Source: Bacteroidales bacterium
GTDB taxonomy: Bacteria > Bacteroidota > Bacteroidia > Bacteroidales > Bacteroidaceae
NCBI GenBank assembly: GCA_004558865.1
Contig: SFCY01000012.1
Coordinates: 1 to 26,964 of the forward strand
Length of the DNA stretch: 26,964 nt
Direction of reading: 5' to 3'
Part shown: positions 15,816 through 23,951 of the stretch, piece after piece
Position numbering within the stretch: the first letter of the stretch is position 1
Layout of the letters: the number at the start of each line of letters is the position of its first letter
The notes under the pieces: model-generated
Databases searched by the model: none
What the model was told of the DNA's origin: nothing
What the model saw: only the letters and a program-made list of their open reading frames with translations
Position numbers and translations under genes: made by a program

Positions 15816-17804
15816 ATGAATTTAAACTTAAGCTCACAAATCGTCCTCAATCAAGTATCTGAGGAGTTCTACAATCCGAAGACGGCCGTCGACCGCTCGG
15901 AGATTACACGCAACGAGAAGATCCTCACCGACATCTTCCCAAAGGTTGACGAGGGCGCGGCCGCCATCGCCAACGCCATCCTCAAAGAAATCAAGGACAA
16001 GCAGCAGCTTGGCAAATACTGCGTCCTTGGCCTTGGCACGGGCCAGAGCCTCACGCCGGTCTACGACGAGCTGATACGCATCCACCGCGAGCAGAAGGTA
16101 AGCTTCCGCAATGTGGTGGTGTTCAACGCCTACGAGTATTTCCCCTTGAAGGCCGACAGTGCCATCAGCTCCATCCACCAGCTTCGCGAGCGCTTCCTCA
16201 GCAAGGTGGACATTCCCGAGCAGAATGTCTTCTCGCCCGACGGCAGCATCGCCCAGGACGAGGTGCAGCAGCTCTGCCGCCTCTATGAGGAACGCATCCA
16301 GTCGTTCGGCGGCATCGACATCATGCTGCTCGGCATCGGGCGCATAGGCAACATCGCCACCAACGAGCCGGGCTCTGGCATCAACACACGCAGCCGACTC
16401 ATCCTCATCGACGCAACCTCGCGCGAGGAGATGACAATGAGCTTCGGCGGCCAGGAGGCCGTGCCGCCCTGCAGCATCACGCTCGGCATCGCCAACATCC
16501 TCGCCGCGCGCAAGATCTATCTCACGGCATGGGGAGAGGAAAAGGCCGACATCATCAGGCAAACGGTCGAAGGCTCGGTCAGCGAGGCCTTCCCGGCCAG
16601 CTATCTGCAGACCCACAACAACTGCCATGTGGTGGTCGACCTCGCCGCGGCCGGCAAGCTCACGCGCATCATCCATCCTTGGCTGGTGGCCAACTGCAAG
16701 TGGACCGACAAGCTGACGCGCGCCGCCTTGGTGTGGCTCTGCGGCGTCACCCACAAGCCCATCCTCAAACTCACCAACAAGGACTACAACGAGAACGGAC
16801 TCTCTGAACTGCTGGCACTCTATGGCTCCGCCTACCAGTGCAACATCAAAATCTTCAACGACCTGCAACACACCATCACAGGCTGGCCGGGCGGCAAGCC
16901 CAACGCCGACGACACCTATCGTCCCGAGCGCGCCACGCCGTTCCCCAAGCGCGTCATCGTGTTCTCGCCCCATCCCGACGACGATGTCATCTCCATGGGA
17001 GGCACCATCCAGCGGCTCGTCAACCAGGGACACGACCTGCACGTGGCCTACGAGACCAGCGGCGACATTGCCGTCAACGACGAGGAGGTGACCCGCTTCA
17101 TGCACTTCGTCAATGGCTTCAACCAGATCTTCATCGGCGAGAAGGACGAGACCATCAAGAAGATGTACAAGGACATCAAGAAATTCCTGGCCGAGAAGAA
17201 GGAGGGCGACATCGACACTCTCGACGTGAGGCGCATCAAGGGACTCATCCGTCGCGGCGAGGCCCGCACGGCATGCACCTACAACCACATTCCGCTCGAC
17301 CACGTCCACTTCCTCGACCTGCCCTTCTATGAGAGCGGACGCATCGAGAAGCTGCCCATGACGGAGAAGGATGTCAACATTGTGCGCGACCTGCTCACAA
17401 AGGTGAAGCCCCACGAGATATTCGTGGCCGGCGACCTGGCCGACCCCCATGGCACCCACCGTAAGTGCACCGACGCTGTGCTGGCCGCCATTGACTTGGA
17501 GAAGCAGGCTGGCGCCGAGTGGCTCAAGGACTGCCGCATCTGGATGTATCGCGGAGCATGGGCCGAATGGGAGATTGAGAACATCGAGATGTGCGTGCCC
17601 ATGTCGCCCGAGGAGCTTCGCGCCAAGCGCAACGCCATCCTCAAGCACTCCTCGCAGATGGAGAGCGCTCCCTTCCTTGGCAACGACGAGCGCCTCTTCT
17701 GGCAGCGAGCCGAGGACCGCAACCGTGGCACGGCCAAGCTCTACGACGATTTGGGACTGGCCTGCTACGAGGCCATGGAGGCCTTTGTGCAATACCGCCC
17801 GTAA
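15816..17804 (+). CDS. NagB-like pseudoenzyme fused to a PIG-L deacetylase domain
   Basis: A 662-residue cytoplasmic protein. Residues about 40-290 follow the NagB fold, but the deaminase site is lost: NMDEY becomes NAYEY (104-108, D72 replaced by Y106), and GPDGHIAFNEP becomes RIGNIATNEP (176-185; D141 to I177, H143 to N179; only E148, here E184, is kept). The sugar-phosphate loop GLGTGQS (72-78) persists. From about 378 a PIG-L/LmbE deacetylase follows, with the zinc motif SPHPDDD (384-390; H386, D389) and DPHGTH (543-548; H548). PIG-L enzymes remove acetyl groups from GlcNAc conjugates. The length matches the Bacteroides NagB-like proteins such as BT_0258, which to my knowledge have no proven function. 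Many databases would call it a deaminase; the residues argue against that. ATG 15816 starts the conserved N-terminus; an upstream in-frame start at 15759 adds an unlikely leader. Confidence 0.9.
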   Translation: MNLNLSSQIVLNQVSEEFYNPKTAVDRSEITRNEKILTDIFPKVDEGAAAIANAILKEIKDKQQLGKYCVLGLGTGQSLTPVYDELIRIHREQKVSFRNVVVFNAYEYFPLKADSAISSIHQLRERFLSKVDIPEQNVFSPDGSIAQDEVQQLCRLYEERIQSFGGIDIMLLGIGRIGNIATNEPGSGINTRSRLILIDATSREEMTMSFGGQEAVPPCSITLGIANILAARKIYLTAWGEEKADIIRQTVEGSVSEAFPASYLQTHNNCHVVVDLAAAGKLTRIIHPWLVANCKWTDKLTRAALVWLCGVTHKPILKLTNKDYNENGLSELLALYGSAYQCNIKIFNDLQHTITGWPGGKPNADDTYRPERATPFPKRVIVFSPHPDDDVISMGGTIQRLVNQGHDLHVAYETSGDIAVNDEEVTRFMHFVNGFNQIFIGEKDETIKKMYKDIKKFLAEKKEGDIDTLDVRRIKGLIRRGEARTACTYNHIPLDHVHFLDLPFYESGRIEKLPMTEKDVNIVRDLLTKVKPHEIFVAGDLADPHGTHRKCTDAVLAAIDLEKQAGAEWLKDCRIWMYRGAWAEWEIENIEMCVPMSPEELRAKRNAILKHSSQMESAPFLGNDERLFWQRAEDRNRGTAKLYDDLGLACYEAMEAFVQYRP

Positions 17805-17877
17805 GGATGTGGTGGCAATAGACTGCGGAAGCTCTCCACCGTCTTTTATTGCGGACCCGACATGAAATGATCGAGAC

Positions 17878-17921
17878 AGAGCCAAATACCCATGCGGAAA
17901 CGACGCAAGGTATTTGGCTCT
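17878..17921. repeat. Perfect 13-bp inverted repeat downstream of the fusion gene
   Basis: AGAGCCAAATACC (17878-17890) and GGTATTTGGCTCT (17909-17921) pair perfectly around an 18-base loop. The loop contains the ATG (17892) of the following frame. It is not followed by T residues. Confidence 0.75.
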
Positions 17922-18332
17922 ATTCAGTACAGCTTCGAGGGAAAGACGGTGGTGTTCCACGGCTCGAACGCCGACATCGCCCCCGGCGCAAGGATTGTGG
18001 CAACAACCGATGGCTACGCCATGCGTGGCCAATTGGCATCCTCAACGGTCAGTGGTGGCTACCTGCTCAACAGCGACGGCAACGCCTTCGAGCAAACCGC
18101 CTCTGGCAGCGTTGGCGCCTTCCGTGCCTACTTCGTCTCGAAACTGGCGGCGGACATCGCTCCAAAGACCTTGAAAGTCAGGATTGGCGGCGAAACCACC
18201 GGCATTGCGTTGGCCAAGCCGACAGCCAAGGGCGATGGCGCATGGTACACCCTGCAGGGCGTACGCCTCAACGGCAAGCCCACCGCTCCCGGCCTCTATA
18301 TCCACGGAGGCGGCAAGGTGGCTGTGAAATAG
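17892..18332 (+). pseudogene. C-terminal tail of a secreted protein, probable 5'-truncated remnant
   Basis: An open frame of 146 codons (open from 17871, after a TGA at 17868) whose product has no signal peptide. The sequence resembles the ending of large secreted Prevotella/Bacteroides proteins: LLNSDGNAFEQT, then AFRAYFV, then ETTGIAL, then WYTLQGVRLNG and GLYIHGGGKVAVK. That last part is the sorting-like tail found at the C-terminus of many exported proteins of this phylum. Without an N-terminal export signal or a main domain it is unlikely to work as a protein, and its ATG lies in the loop of a hairpin. I infer a remnant of a larger gene, with the break near 17870. A short expressed protein cannot be excluded. 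Confidence 0.55.
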
Positions 18333-18373
18333 CAGTGGCAACCGAGTTGGCAAATAGCCAACATCCATTCATA

Positions 18374-18411
18374 AAAGAATCGCGGCTCGCAGATGCGGGT
18401 CGCGATTCTTT
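18374..18411. terminator. Bidirectional terminator between convergent genes
   Basis: AAAGAATCGCG (18374-18384) and CGCGATTCTTT (18401-18411) are perfect 11-bp arms; the inner bases CTCGC and GCGGG extend the stem. It is T-rich at the 3' side on both strands and sits 4 bp from the stop of the minus-strand patatin gene. Confidence 0.8.
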
Positions 18412-18414
18412 CTA

Positions 18415-20547
18415 TTAGAACTCGTAGCCCAAGTTGATATACAGGCTGACTTCCTTTTGCCGTGTGTTGTAGTTGAGCGACGCCCCCACAGGGCCGAGCA
18501 CCGTGCGGTAGGCCCACGCGGCGCGGAAGCCATAGTGGGGCTTGGTGCGCAGCAGGCGGTCGAGGTCGTTGTGGTCGAACATGATTGCCGCCGCGGCTGC
18601 CATGTAGTTGTTGGTGGTGAGGTGCCATTGTCCCTGCAGCTGCGCGGCTGCCATGCGGTTGCCTGCAATCTCCACGTTGTGGGAGCCGGCAAAGGGCATC
18701 TGCTCCTCTAAGTAGTGGCCAAACCATGGGCCGCCTACGTTGTTGAGCCGCGTGTAGGGGATTTCGCTGCCGAAGAGCATTCGCCCGTAGGCCATCGGCT
18801 GGAGCGAGAAGCTGTGGCTCAAAGGGATGTTGGTGAGCCACAGGCCACTCAGCTCGCTGAATCCCGTATGGTGGTTGTATTGGGCGAAGTTGTCGGTGAA
18901 GTAGGCGTAGCCCAGTCTGAAGTTGGAGCCGCGTGTGGGGAAGACGCCATCGTCCTGCGAATTGTAGTGCAGCAGGGCGTGGTAGCTGAAGAAGTGGTCG
19001 TCGGCGAGTTTGGCCCCGTGCTCCAGGTACTCTTTCTGCGAAGAGAGCATGTTGATGAACCTGTAGTAGTCCCATCTTGCGCTGACGTCGAACGACACGT
19101 TGTGGAAGTTGGCCCCCAACAGCCCTATGCTCACCCTGTGGTGGTTGTTGGTGATGTTGTAGGCGTTGTGTCCCCGTTCGTAGATGTCGATGTCGTTGTG
19201 GCGGAACGTATAGTCAATGCCCAGCCGGGCAATCTTCTTGGCAACCCACAGCCCCTGTGCGTCGACCATGATGCGCTTGCCCAGTCTGACGGTAGCCTGC
19301 AGGTCGATGGGTGCGCGTGAGCTCTTGTAGAGCGCATTGAGCTGCAGGGCCACCATTTCCTCATTGTCGAATCTCATGCCCACGTTGCCCTGCACGACAT
19401 CGCGGATGGGGCGCTGATCCAACTTGTCGTCGCTGAAGTCCATCGGCTGCCGCGCCTCCCCGCTCGCCGAGAGGTATTGGGGGCGGTAGTCGTCGGCCAG
19501 CCCCAATTTTCGCTTCAGTGCCATCAGCTCGTCCCAGTGCCTCATGGCCTCCTCCTCGCCACGCCTGATGAGGGTGTCGATGGCCGCGTTGTTGAAGCTC
19601 GCCGCGTTGTAGCCCTGTGTGTTGACGCGGATGGCGATGTCGGTGATGGCCAGGTTGTCGTCGTATTTGTTCTTGCAGTTCACGTCGACAATCTGTCCCA
19701 GCACGCTGGTGCCTGTGGCCAGGTCGTCGGCGGTCTTTGGCGGCCCCTGCACCGTGACTCCGATGATGTAGTCGGCGCCCATCCGGCGCGCGATGTCGGC
19801 CGGATAGTTGTTGCGCAGTCCGCCGTCGACGAGCACGCGGTTGCCCTTCCTCACCGGGCTGAACACCAAGGGGATGCTCATGCTGGCGCGCATGGCCTCG
19901 GCCAGCACCCCGCTGTGGAAGTCATACTCGGTGTTGTCCACGATGTCGGTGGCCACGCACGAGAAGGGTATGGGCAGGCGGTCGAAGTCGATGGAGTCGG
20001 TGTAGCCCGCCGTGAGATGCCGGAAGAGCTTCAGGAGATTCTTTCCCATGATGAGTCCGCCGGCCTCGGCGATGTCCTTCCGTCCCGCGGTGAAGGTCTT
20101 CGAGAGGAAGTAGGTGTCCTGCCGCTTGCGCCCCATGAGGTCCTCAGAGTAGTAGTCTTCCTTGTCGGAGAGCAGGAAGTTCCAGTCCTGCTTGCGCACG
20201 AGCGAGTCGAGCTGGGTGGCGTTCCAGCCCACGCTGTAGAGTCCGCCCACGAGGCTGCCCATCGACGTGCCCGTGACGATGCTGATGGGAATGCCCGCGC
20301 GCTCCATCACCTTCAGCACGCCGATGTGGGCCATGCCCTTGGCTCCGCCTCCCGAGAGTACCACGGCCACGCGTGGTGGCCGCTTGTGGGCGGCTGGTGG
20401 CTGGGGGGCGGCCGATGGGCTGCCAGTATTCATCTGGAGGATGGAGCAGGTGTCGCGGACGCTTGTGGCCGGGCCACCGCTGGGTTGGGCCAGTGCGATG
20501 GCACACTGCAGGATAAGGCAAAACAGGAGGGAGGGCGTTTTCTTCAT
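18415..20547 (-). CDS. Patatin-like phospholipase with C-terminal outer-membrane barrel
   Basis: A 710-residue envelope protein. Residues 1-20 form a signal peptide (cleavage near ALA-QPS), followed by a Pro/Ala-rich linker. The patatin domain (about 58-300) has the oxyanion loop GGGAKG (66-71), the nucleophile S95 in GTSMG (93-97) and the catalytic aspartate D241 in DGG (241-243), so the Ser-Asp dyad is intact. A connecting region is followed by a beta-barrel (about 420-710) ending in LGYEF; the terminal aromatic is typical of outer-membrane proteins. The layout resembles the PlpD/type Vd group, in which the barrel anchors or exports the lipase. Substrates are presumably phospholipid acyl esters. 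The gene stands alone, divergent from ychF and convergent with the remnant at 17892-18332. Confidence 0.92.
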   Translation of the reverse strand: MKKTPSLLFCLILQCAIALAQPSGGPATSVRDTCSILQMNTGSPSAAPQPPAAHKRPPRVAVVLSGGGAKGMAHIGVLKVMERAGIPISIVTGTSMGSLVGGLYSVGWNATQLDSLVRKQDWNFLLSDKEDYYSEDLMGRKRQDTYFLSKTFTAGRKDIAEAGGLIMGKNLLKLFRHLTAGYTDSIDFDRLPIPFSCVATDIVDNTEYDFHSGVLAEAMRASMSIPLVFSPVRKGNRVLVDGGLRNNYPADIARRMGADYIIGVTVQGPPKTADDLATGTSVLGQIVDVNCKNKYDDNLAITDIAIRVNTQGYNAASFNNAAIDTLIRRGEEEAMRHWDELMALKRKLGLADDYRPQYLSASGEARQPMDFSDDKLDQRPIRDVVQGNVGMRFDNEEMVALQLNALYKSSRAPIDLQATVRLGKRIMVDAQGLWVAKKIARLGIDYTFRHNDIDIYERGHNAYNITNNHHRVSIGLLGANFHNVSFDVSARWDYYRFINMLSSQKEYLEHGAKLADDHFFSYHALLHYNSQDDGVFPTRGSNFRLGYAYFTDNFAQYNHHTGFSELSGLWLTNIPLSHSFSLQPMAYGRMLFGSEIPYTRLNNVGGPWFGHYLEEQMPFAGSHNVEIAGNRMAAAQLQGQWHLTTNNYMAAAAAIMFDHNDLDRLLRTKPHYGFRAAWAYRTVLGPVGASLNYNTRQKEVSLYINLGYEF

Positions 20548-20569
20548 ATCGCTTATTGTTAACGTAATG

Positions 20570-20577
20570 CAAACATA
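20570..20577 (-). promoter_or_regulatory. -7 element for the patatin gene
   Basis: On the minus strand the sequence reads TATGTTTG, a match to TAnnTTTG, about 23 bases before the ATG at 20547. I see no clear -33 partner. Confidence 0.4.
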
Positions 20578-20650
20578 CGAAAAAAATTAAGAAAAAAGGT
20601 CTTCATCCATGCTTTTTCGGTGCGAAAGGTTTTATCTCATATCTTTTTTG

Positions 20651-20658
20651 TACCTTTG
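20651..20658 (+). promoter_or_regulatory. -7 element for ychF
   Basis: TACCTTTG matches TAnnTTTG; a T-run at 20630-20633 may serve as a poor -33. It lies 32 bases before the ATG at 20690, and rules out the upstream in-frame start at 20609. Confidence 0.5.
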
Positions 20659-20689
20659 CACCAAGTTTATAAACGATTATCAAGAAGAA

Positions 20690-21793
20690 ATGGCATTAAA
20701 ATGTGGTATCGTGGGACTGCCCAACGTGGGTAAGTCCACATTGTTCAATTGTCTGTCGAGCGCCAAGGCTCAGGCAGCCAACTTCCCCTTTTGTACGATA
20801 GAGCCCAACTTGGGAGTCATCACCGTTCCCGACGAGCGGCTGACCAAGCTGGCCGAGATTGTGCATCCGGGAAGAATTGTTCCCGCCACGTGTGAGATAG
20901 TAGACATAGCAGGCCTCGTGAAAGGCGCCAGCAAGGGCGAGGGCCTGGGCAACAAGTTCTTGGGCAACATCCGCGAGTGCGACGCCATCATCCATGTCAT
21001 ACGCTGCTTCGACGACGACAACGTTGTGCGCGAGGGCGGCGCTCCCGTCGATCCCGTGGAGGACAAGGAAATCATCGACACGGAGCTGCAGCTCAAGGAC
21101 CTGGAGACCATCGAGGGCCAGTTGGCCAAGGTGCAGAAGACCGCAGCCGCCGGCAACAAGGACGCCAAGGTGCTGGAGACTGTGCTCGAGGCCTACAAGG
21201 AAGCCCTGGACAAGGGGCAGAACTGCCGCACCGTGACTTTCGACACGGAAGAGGAGGAAAAGGCCGCCCACGACCTGTTCCTGCTCACCACCAAGCCCGT
21301 GCTCTACGTCTGCAATGTCGACGAGGCCAGCGCCAAGTCGGGCAACGACTACTCGAAGAAGATAGAGGAGATTGCCGCCAGCGAGGGAGCTGAGGCCATG
21401 GTCATCGCCGCAAAGACGGAGGAGGACATCGCCTCGCTCGACACCTACGAGGACAAGAAAATGTTCCTCGACGAACTGGGAATGGAGGAGCCGGGAGTGA
21501 ACCGGCTCATCAAGAAGGCCTACCACTTGCTCAACCTGCAGACGTTCATCACGGCCGGCGAGATGGAAGTGAAGGCCTGGACCTACCACAAGGGCTGGAA
21601 AGCTCCGCAGTGTGCGGGCGTGATCCACACCGACTTCGAGAAGGGCTTCATCCGCGCCGAGGTCATCAAGTATGAGGACTATCTGCAATACAAGTCGGAA
21701 GCCGCCGTGCGCGAGGCCGGCAAGCTCAACATCGAGGGCAAGGACTATGTGGTGCAGGACGGCGACATCATGCACTTCAGATTCAATGTTTAA
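20690..21793 (+). CDS. ychF: Redox-regulated ATPase YchF (OLA1 family)
   Basis: A 367-residue, near-universal P-loop NTPase of the Obg-related group that associates with ribosomes. G1 is GLPNVGKST (9-17), G3 is DIAGLV, and the G4 position reads NVDE (209-212) instead of NKxD, the change that makes YchF/OLA1 prefer ATP over GTP. The glycine-rich GASKGEGLGNKFL segment and the C-terminal TGS domain (ending in VVQDGDIMHFRFNV) are intact. The length fits the family (about 363-367). It may be the first gene of a rightward cluster, with a 129-bp gap before lgt that contains only a weak CCCATCAGCC inverted repeat (21817-21828 and 21867-21878). Confidence 0.96.
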   Translation: MALKCGIVGLPNVGKSTLFNCLSSAKAQAANFPFCTIEPNLGVITVPDERLTKLAEIVHPGRIVPATCEIVDIAGLVKGASKGEGLGNKFLGNIRECDAIIHVIRCFDDDNVVREGGAPVDPVEDKEIIDTELQLKDLETIEGQLAKVQKTAAAGNKDAKVLETVLEAYKEALDKGQNCRTVTFDTEEEEKAAHDLFLLTTKPVLYVCNVDEASAKSGNDYSKKIEEIAASEGAEAMVIAAKTEEDIASLDTYEDKKMFLDELGMEEPGVNRLIKKAYHLLNLQTFITAGEMEVKAWTYHKGWKAPQCAGVIHTDFEKGFIRAEVIKYEDYLQYKSEAAVREAGKLNIEGKDYVVQDGDIMHFRFNV

Positions 21794-21922
21794 CCGGGTT
21801 GCGGCCCGCCATCAGCCCCATCAGCCCCGTTGGTTCCGTGCAGCCTGAGGAATGCATGGACCCGACGAGGCTGATGGGAGCCGCGAGGCTATGGGCCGCC
21901 GCCCACCAAGATATCATCGGCA

Positions 21923-22777
21923 ATGGACAATCTTCTCTCCTTCATCGTCTGGAATCCCGACGTTGTGGCCTTCCGCATAGGCTCCTACGGCATCCACTGG
22001 TATGCCCTGTGGTGGATCATAGGCCTTGTGGCGGCCTACTTCATTGTGCGCTGGCTCTACAAGGACCAGAAACTCAGGGACGAGGATTTCGACCCGCTCT
22101 TCATCTACTGCTTCTTCGGCATCATCATCGGCGCGCGGCTGGGCCACTGCCTCTTCTACGAGCCGGACTACTTCTTGGGCAGCTGGCAGCATCTGGTGGA
22201 GATGGTGCTGCCCATCAGGTTTGAGCCCGAGGGCGGCTTGAAGTTCATCGGCTATCGCGGACTGGCCAGCCACGGCGGCACGTTGGGACTGATGATAGCG
22301 CTCTGGCTCTACTACCGCAAGACGCATTTGAACCTGTGGCAGGTGCTCGACGACATTGCCATCGCCACACCTGTGACGGCCTGCTGCATTCGGTTGGGCA
22401 ACCTCTGGAACTCGGAAATCATCGGCAAGGTGACCGATGTGCCATGGGCCTTCATCTTCGAGCAGGTGGACCAGGCTCCGCGCCATCCCGGACAGCTCTA
22501 CGAGGCCATCGCCTATTTCGTGTTCTTCTTTGTGGGCTGGTTCTTCTATCGCCACAGCAGGAAAAAGGCCGGCAGTGGATTCTACTTCGGACTCTGTCTG
22601 GCGCTCATCTTCACCTTCCGCTTCTTCATCGAGTTCACCAAGGACATCCAAGAGCCTTTTGAGGCCGGCATGCCTCTCAATATGGGCCAGCTCCTCAGCA
22701 TTCCCTTCATCATCCTCGGACTCGCCTGCATGTTTGGCGGCAAGTGGATGGTCAAGCTTGGGGCGAAGAAAAGTTAG
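21923..22777 (+). CDS. lgt: Prolipoprotein diacylglyceryl transferase
   Basis: A 284-residue inner-membrane enzyme, with about seven hydrophobic segments, that transfers diacylglycerol from phosphatidylglycerol to the lipobox cysteine of prolipoproteins. Family landmarks: GARLGHCLFYEP, the H117 of ASHGG (equivalent to E. coli H103), R157 in IRLGNLWNSEIIG (equivalent to R143 in the Lgt signature; the usual first glycine is isoleucine here) and R233 in FRFFIEF (equivalent to R239). The length is usual. The next gene, 34 bp downstream, encodes a lipoprotein that would be a substrate of this enzyme. Confidence 0.95.
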   Translation: MDNLLSFIVWNPDVVAFRIGSYGIHWYALWWIIGLVAAYFIVRWLYKDQKLRDEDFDPLFIYCFFGIIIGARLGHCLFYEPDYFLGSWQHLVEMVLPIRFEPEGGLKFIGYRGLASHGGTLGLMIALWLYYRKTHLNLWQVLDDIAIATPVTACCIRLGNLWNSEIIGKVTDVPWAFIFEQVDQAPRHPGQLYEAIAYFVFFFVGWFFYRHSRKKAGSGFYFGLCLALIFTFRFFIEFTKDIQEPFEAGMPLNMGQLLSIPFIILGLACMFGGKWMVKLGAKKS

Positions 22778-22811
22778 CCTCCTCTCCCAACACACCAAAC
22801 AAACACAAGAG

Positions 22812-23945
22812 ATGAAACGTTACGACTTAATCCTTTTGTTGGCTCCCCTCTGCCTGGCCTCGTGCTTCAAGGACGAGGCTCCCAATGCGGAGGCCGACAT
22901 CGAGCATGTGGCGGTGAGCGTCGGCGACCCGCTGAAGACGTTCTTCCAGCTCTCTGACACCGCGCAGACAGTGCCCTTCAGCGACTCCACCATCACCTTC
23001 CGCGTGCGCAGCCATGCCGACATCACTGCCTTGGCCCCCACGCTGAGGCTCACGGAGGGAGCTACGGTGAGTCCCGCAAGCGGCACGGTGCACGACTTCA
23101 GCAAGGGGGCTGTGGTCTACACCACCACCTCGGAGGACGGCCTTTGGCACCGCACCTACAAGATGCAGTTCGTGCCAACGACCATCACGCTGCGCGACTC
23201 GCTCGGCTTCGGGTTCGAGGATTACAGCCTTGAGCCCTCCGAGCAGAAATACTACGTTTTCCACGCCGATGAGACGGTGGGCGACTGGGCCACGGGCAAT
23301 CCCGGCTTCAAACTCTCCATGGGCACCGCCAAGCCCGACGAGTATCCCACCTATCCCATGGCCAACGGGCACACGGGCTCCTGCGCGGCGCTGACCACCC
23401 GCTCCACGGGGCCGTTTGGCGTGATGGCCAACAAGCGCATTGCGGCAGGCAACCTCTTCTTGGGCACTTTCGACCAAAAGGTGGCCCTCACCAACACGCT
23501 CCACGCCACGCGCTTCGGAGTGCCCTTTCCCGTGAGGCCCGTCGCGTTCAAGGGATGGTACAGCTATCAGCCCGGCAAGACCTATCAGGACGTGTTTGGC
23601 AATGCCGTGGCGGGCAAGGCCGACCATGGCTCCATCTACGCCGTGCTCTACCGCAACCACGACGCCCAGGGCAACGAGATTGTGCTATATGGCGACAATG
23701 TGAAGACCTCGCAGCAGGTGGTGGCCATCGCCGACTTGGGCGATGTGGGGCAGACCAACGGCTGGCGACCCTTTGAGGTGCCGTTCCTCTATCGCCAGGA
23801 GGTGGACCAGGAGACCCTTCAGAACAGGGGCTACAGCCTGGCCATCGTCTTCTCCTCAAGCAATGAGGGCGACAAGTTTGAGGGAGCTGTGGGCTCCACG
23901 CTCCTCATCGACGACGTGAGCATCATCAGTCAAAAACAAGAATAA
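22812..23945 (+). CDS. PCMD-domain lipoprotein
   Basis: A 377-residue predicted lipoprotein. The signal peptide ends in the lipobox LASC, giving C18 as the lipidated residue, followed by FKDEAPN. Residues about 30-130 look like a beta-sandwich of the kind that precedes PCMD domains, with a repeat-like DSTITFRV and SPASGTVHDFS. Residues about 140-370 match the PCMD (putative carbohydrate metabolism) domain: GFGFEDY, WATGNPGF, a TRSTGPFG segment, FKGWYSYQPG and the terminal LLIDDVSI. The name PCMD reflects a guess; no activity is established. ATG 22812 is chosen because the lipobox signal starts there; the longer open frame overlaps lgt. The start of the next gene is 6 bp after the stop. Confidence 0.85.
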   Translation: MKRYDLILLLAPLCLASCFKDEAPNAEADIEHVAVSVGDPLKTFFQLSDTAQTVPFSDSTITFRVRSHADITALAPTLRLTEGATVSPASGTVHDFSKGAVVYTTTSEDGLWHRTYKMQFVPTTITLRDSLGFGFEDYSLEPSEQKYYVFHADETVGDWATGNPGFKLSMGTAKPDEYPTYPMANGHTGSCAALTTRSTGPFGVMANKRIAAGNLFLGTFDQKVALTNTLHATRFGVPFPVRPVAFKGWYSYQPGKTYQDVFGNAVAGKADHGSIYAVLYRNHDAQGNEIVLYGDNVKTSQQVVAIADLGDVGQTNGWRPFEVPFLYRQEVDQETLQNRGYSLAIVFSSSNEGDKFEGAVGSTLLIDDVSIISQKQE

Positions 23946-23951
23946 AGCGTT

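Noticed and set aside
15816..17804. Annotation of this gene as an active glucosamine-6-phosphate deaminase
   Set aside because: Three of the four catalytic residues of NagB are replaced (D72, D141, H143), while the neighbouring nagB has all of them.
15834..18032. 732-codon open frame antisense to the NagB-like/PIG-L gene
   Set aside because: It mirrors the sense gene, is unusually rich in His, Val, Glu, Gly and Ala, and shows no motif. Long antisense frames occur opposite almost every gene here because of the GC-rich third codon positions.
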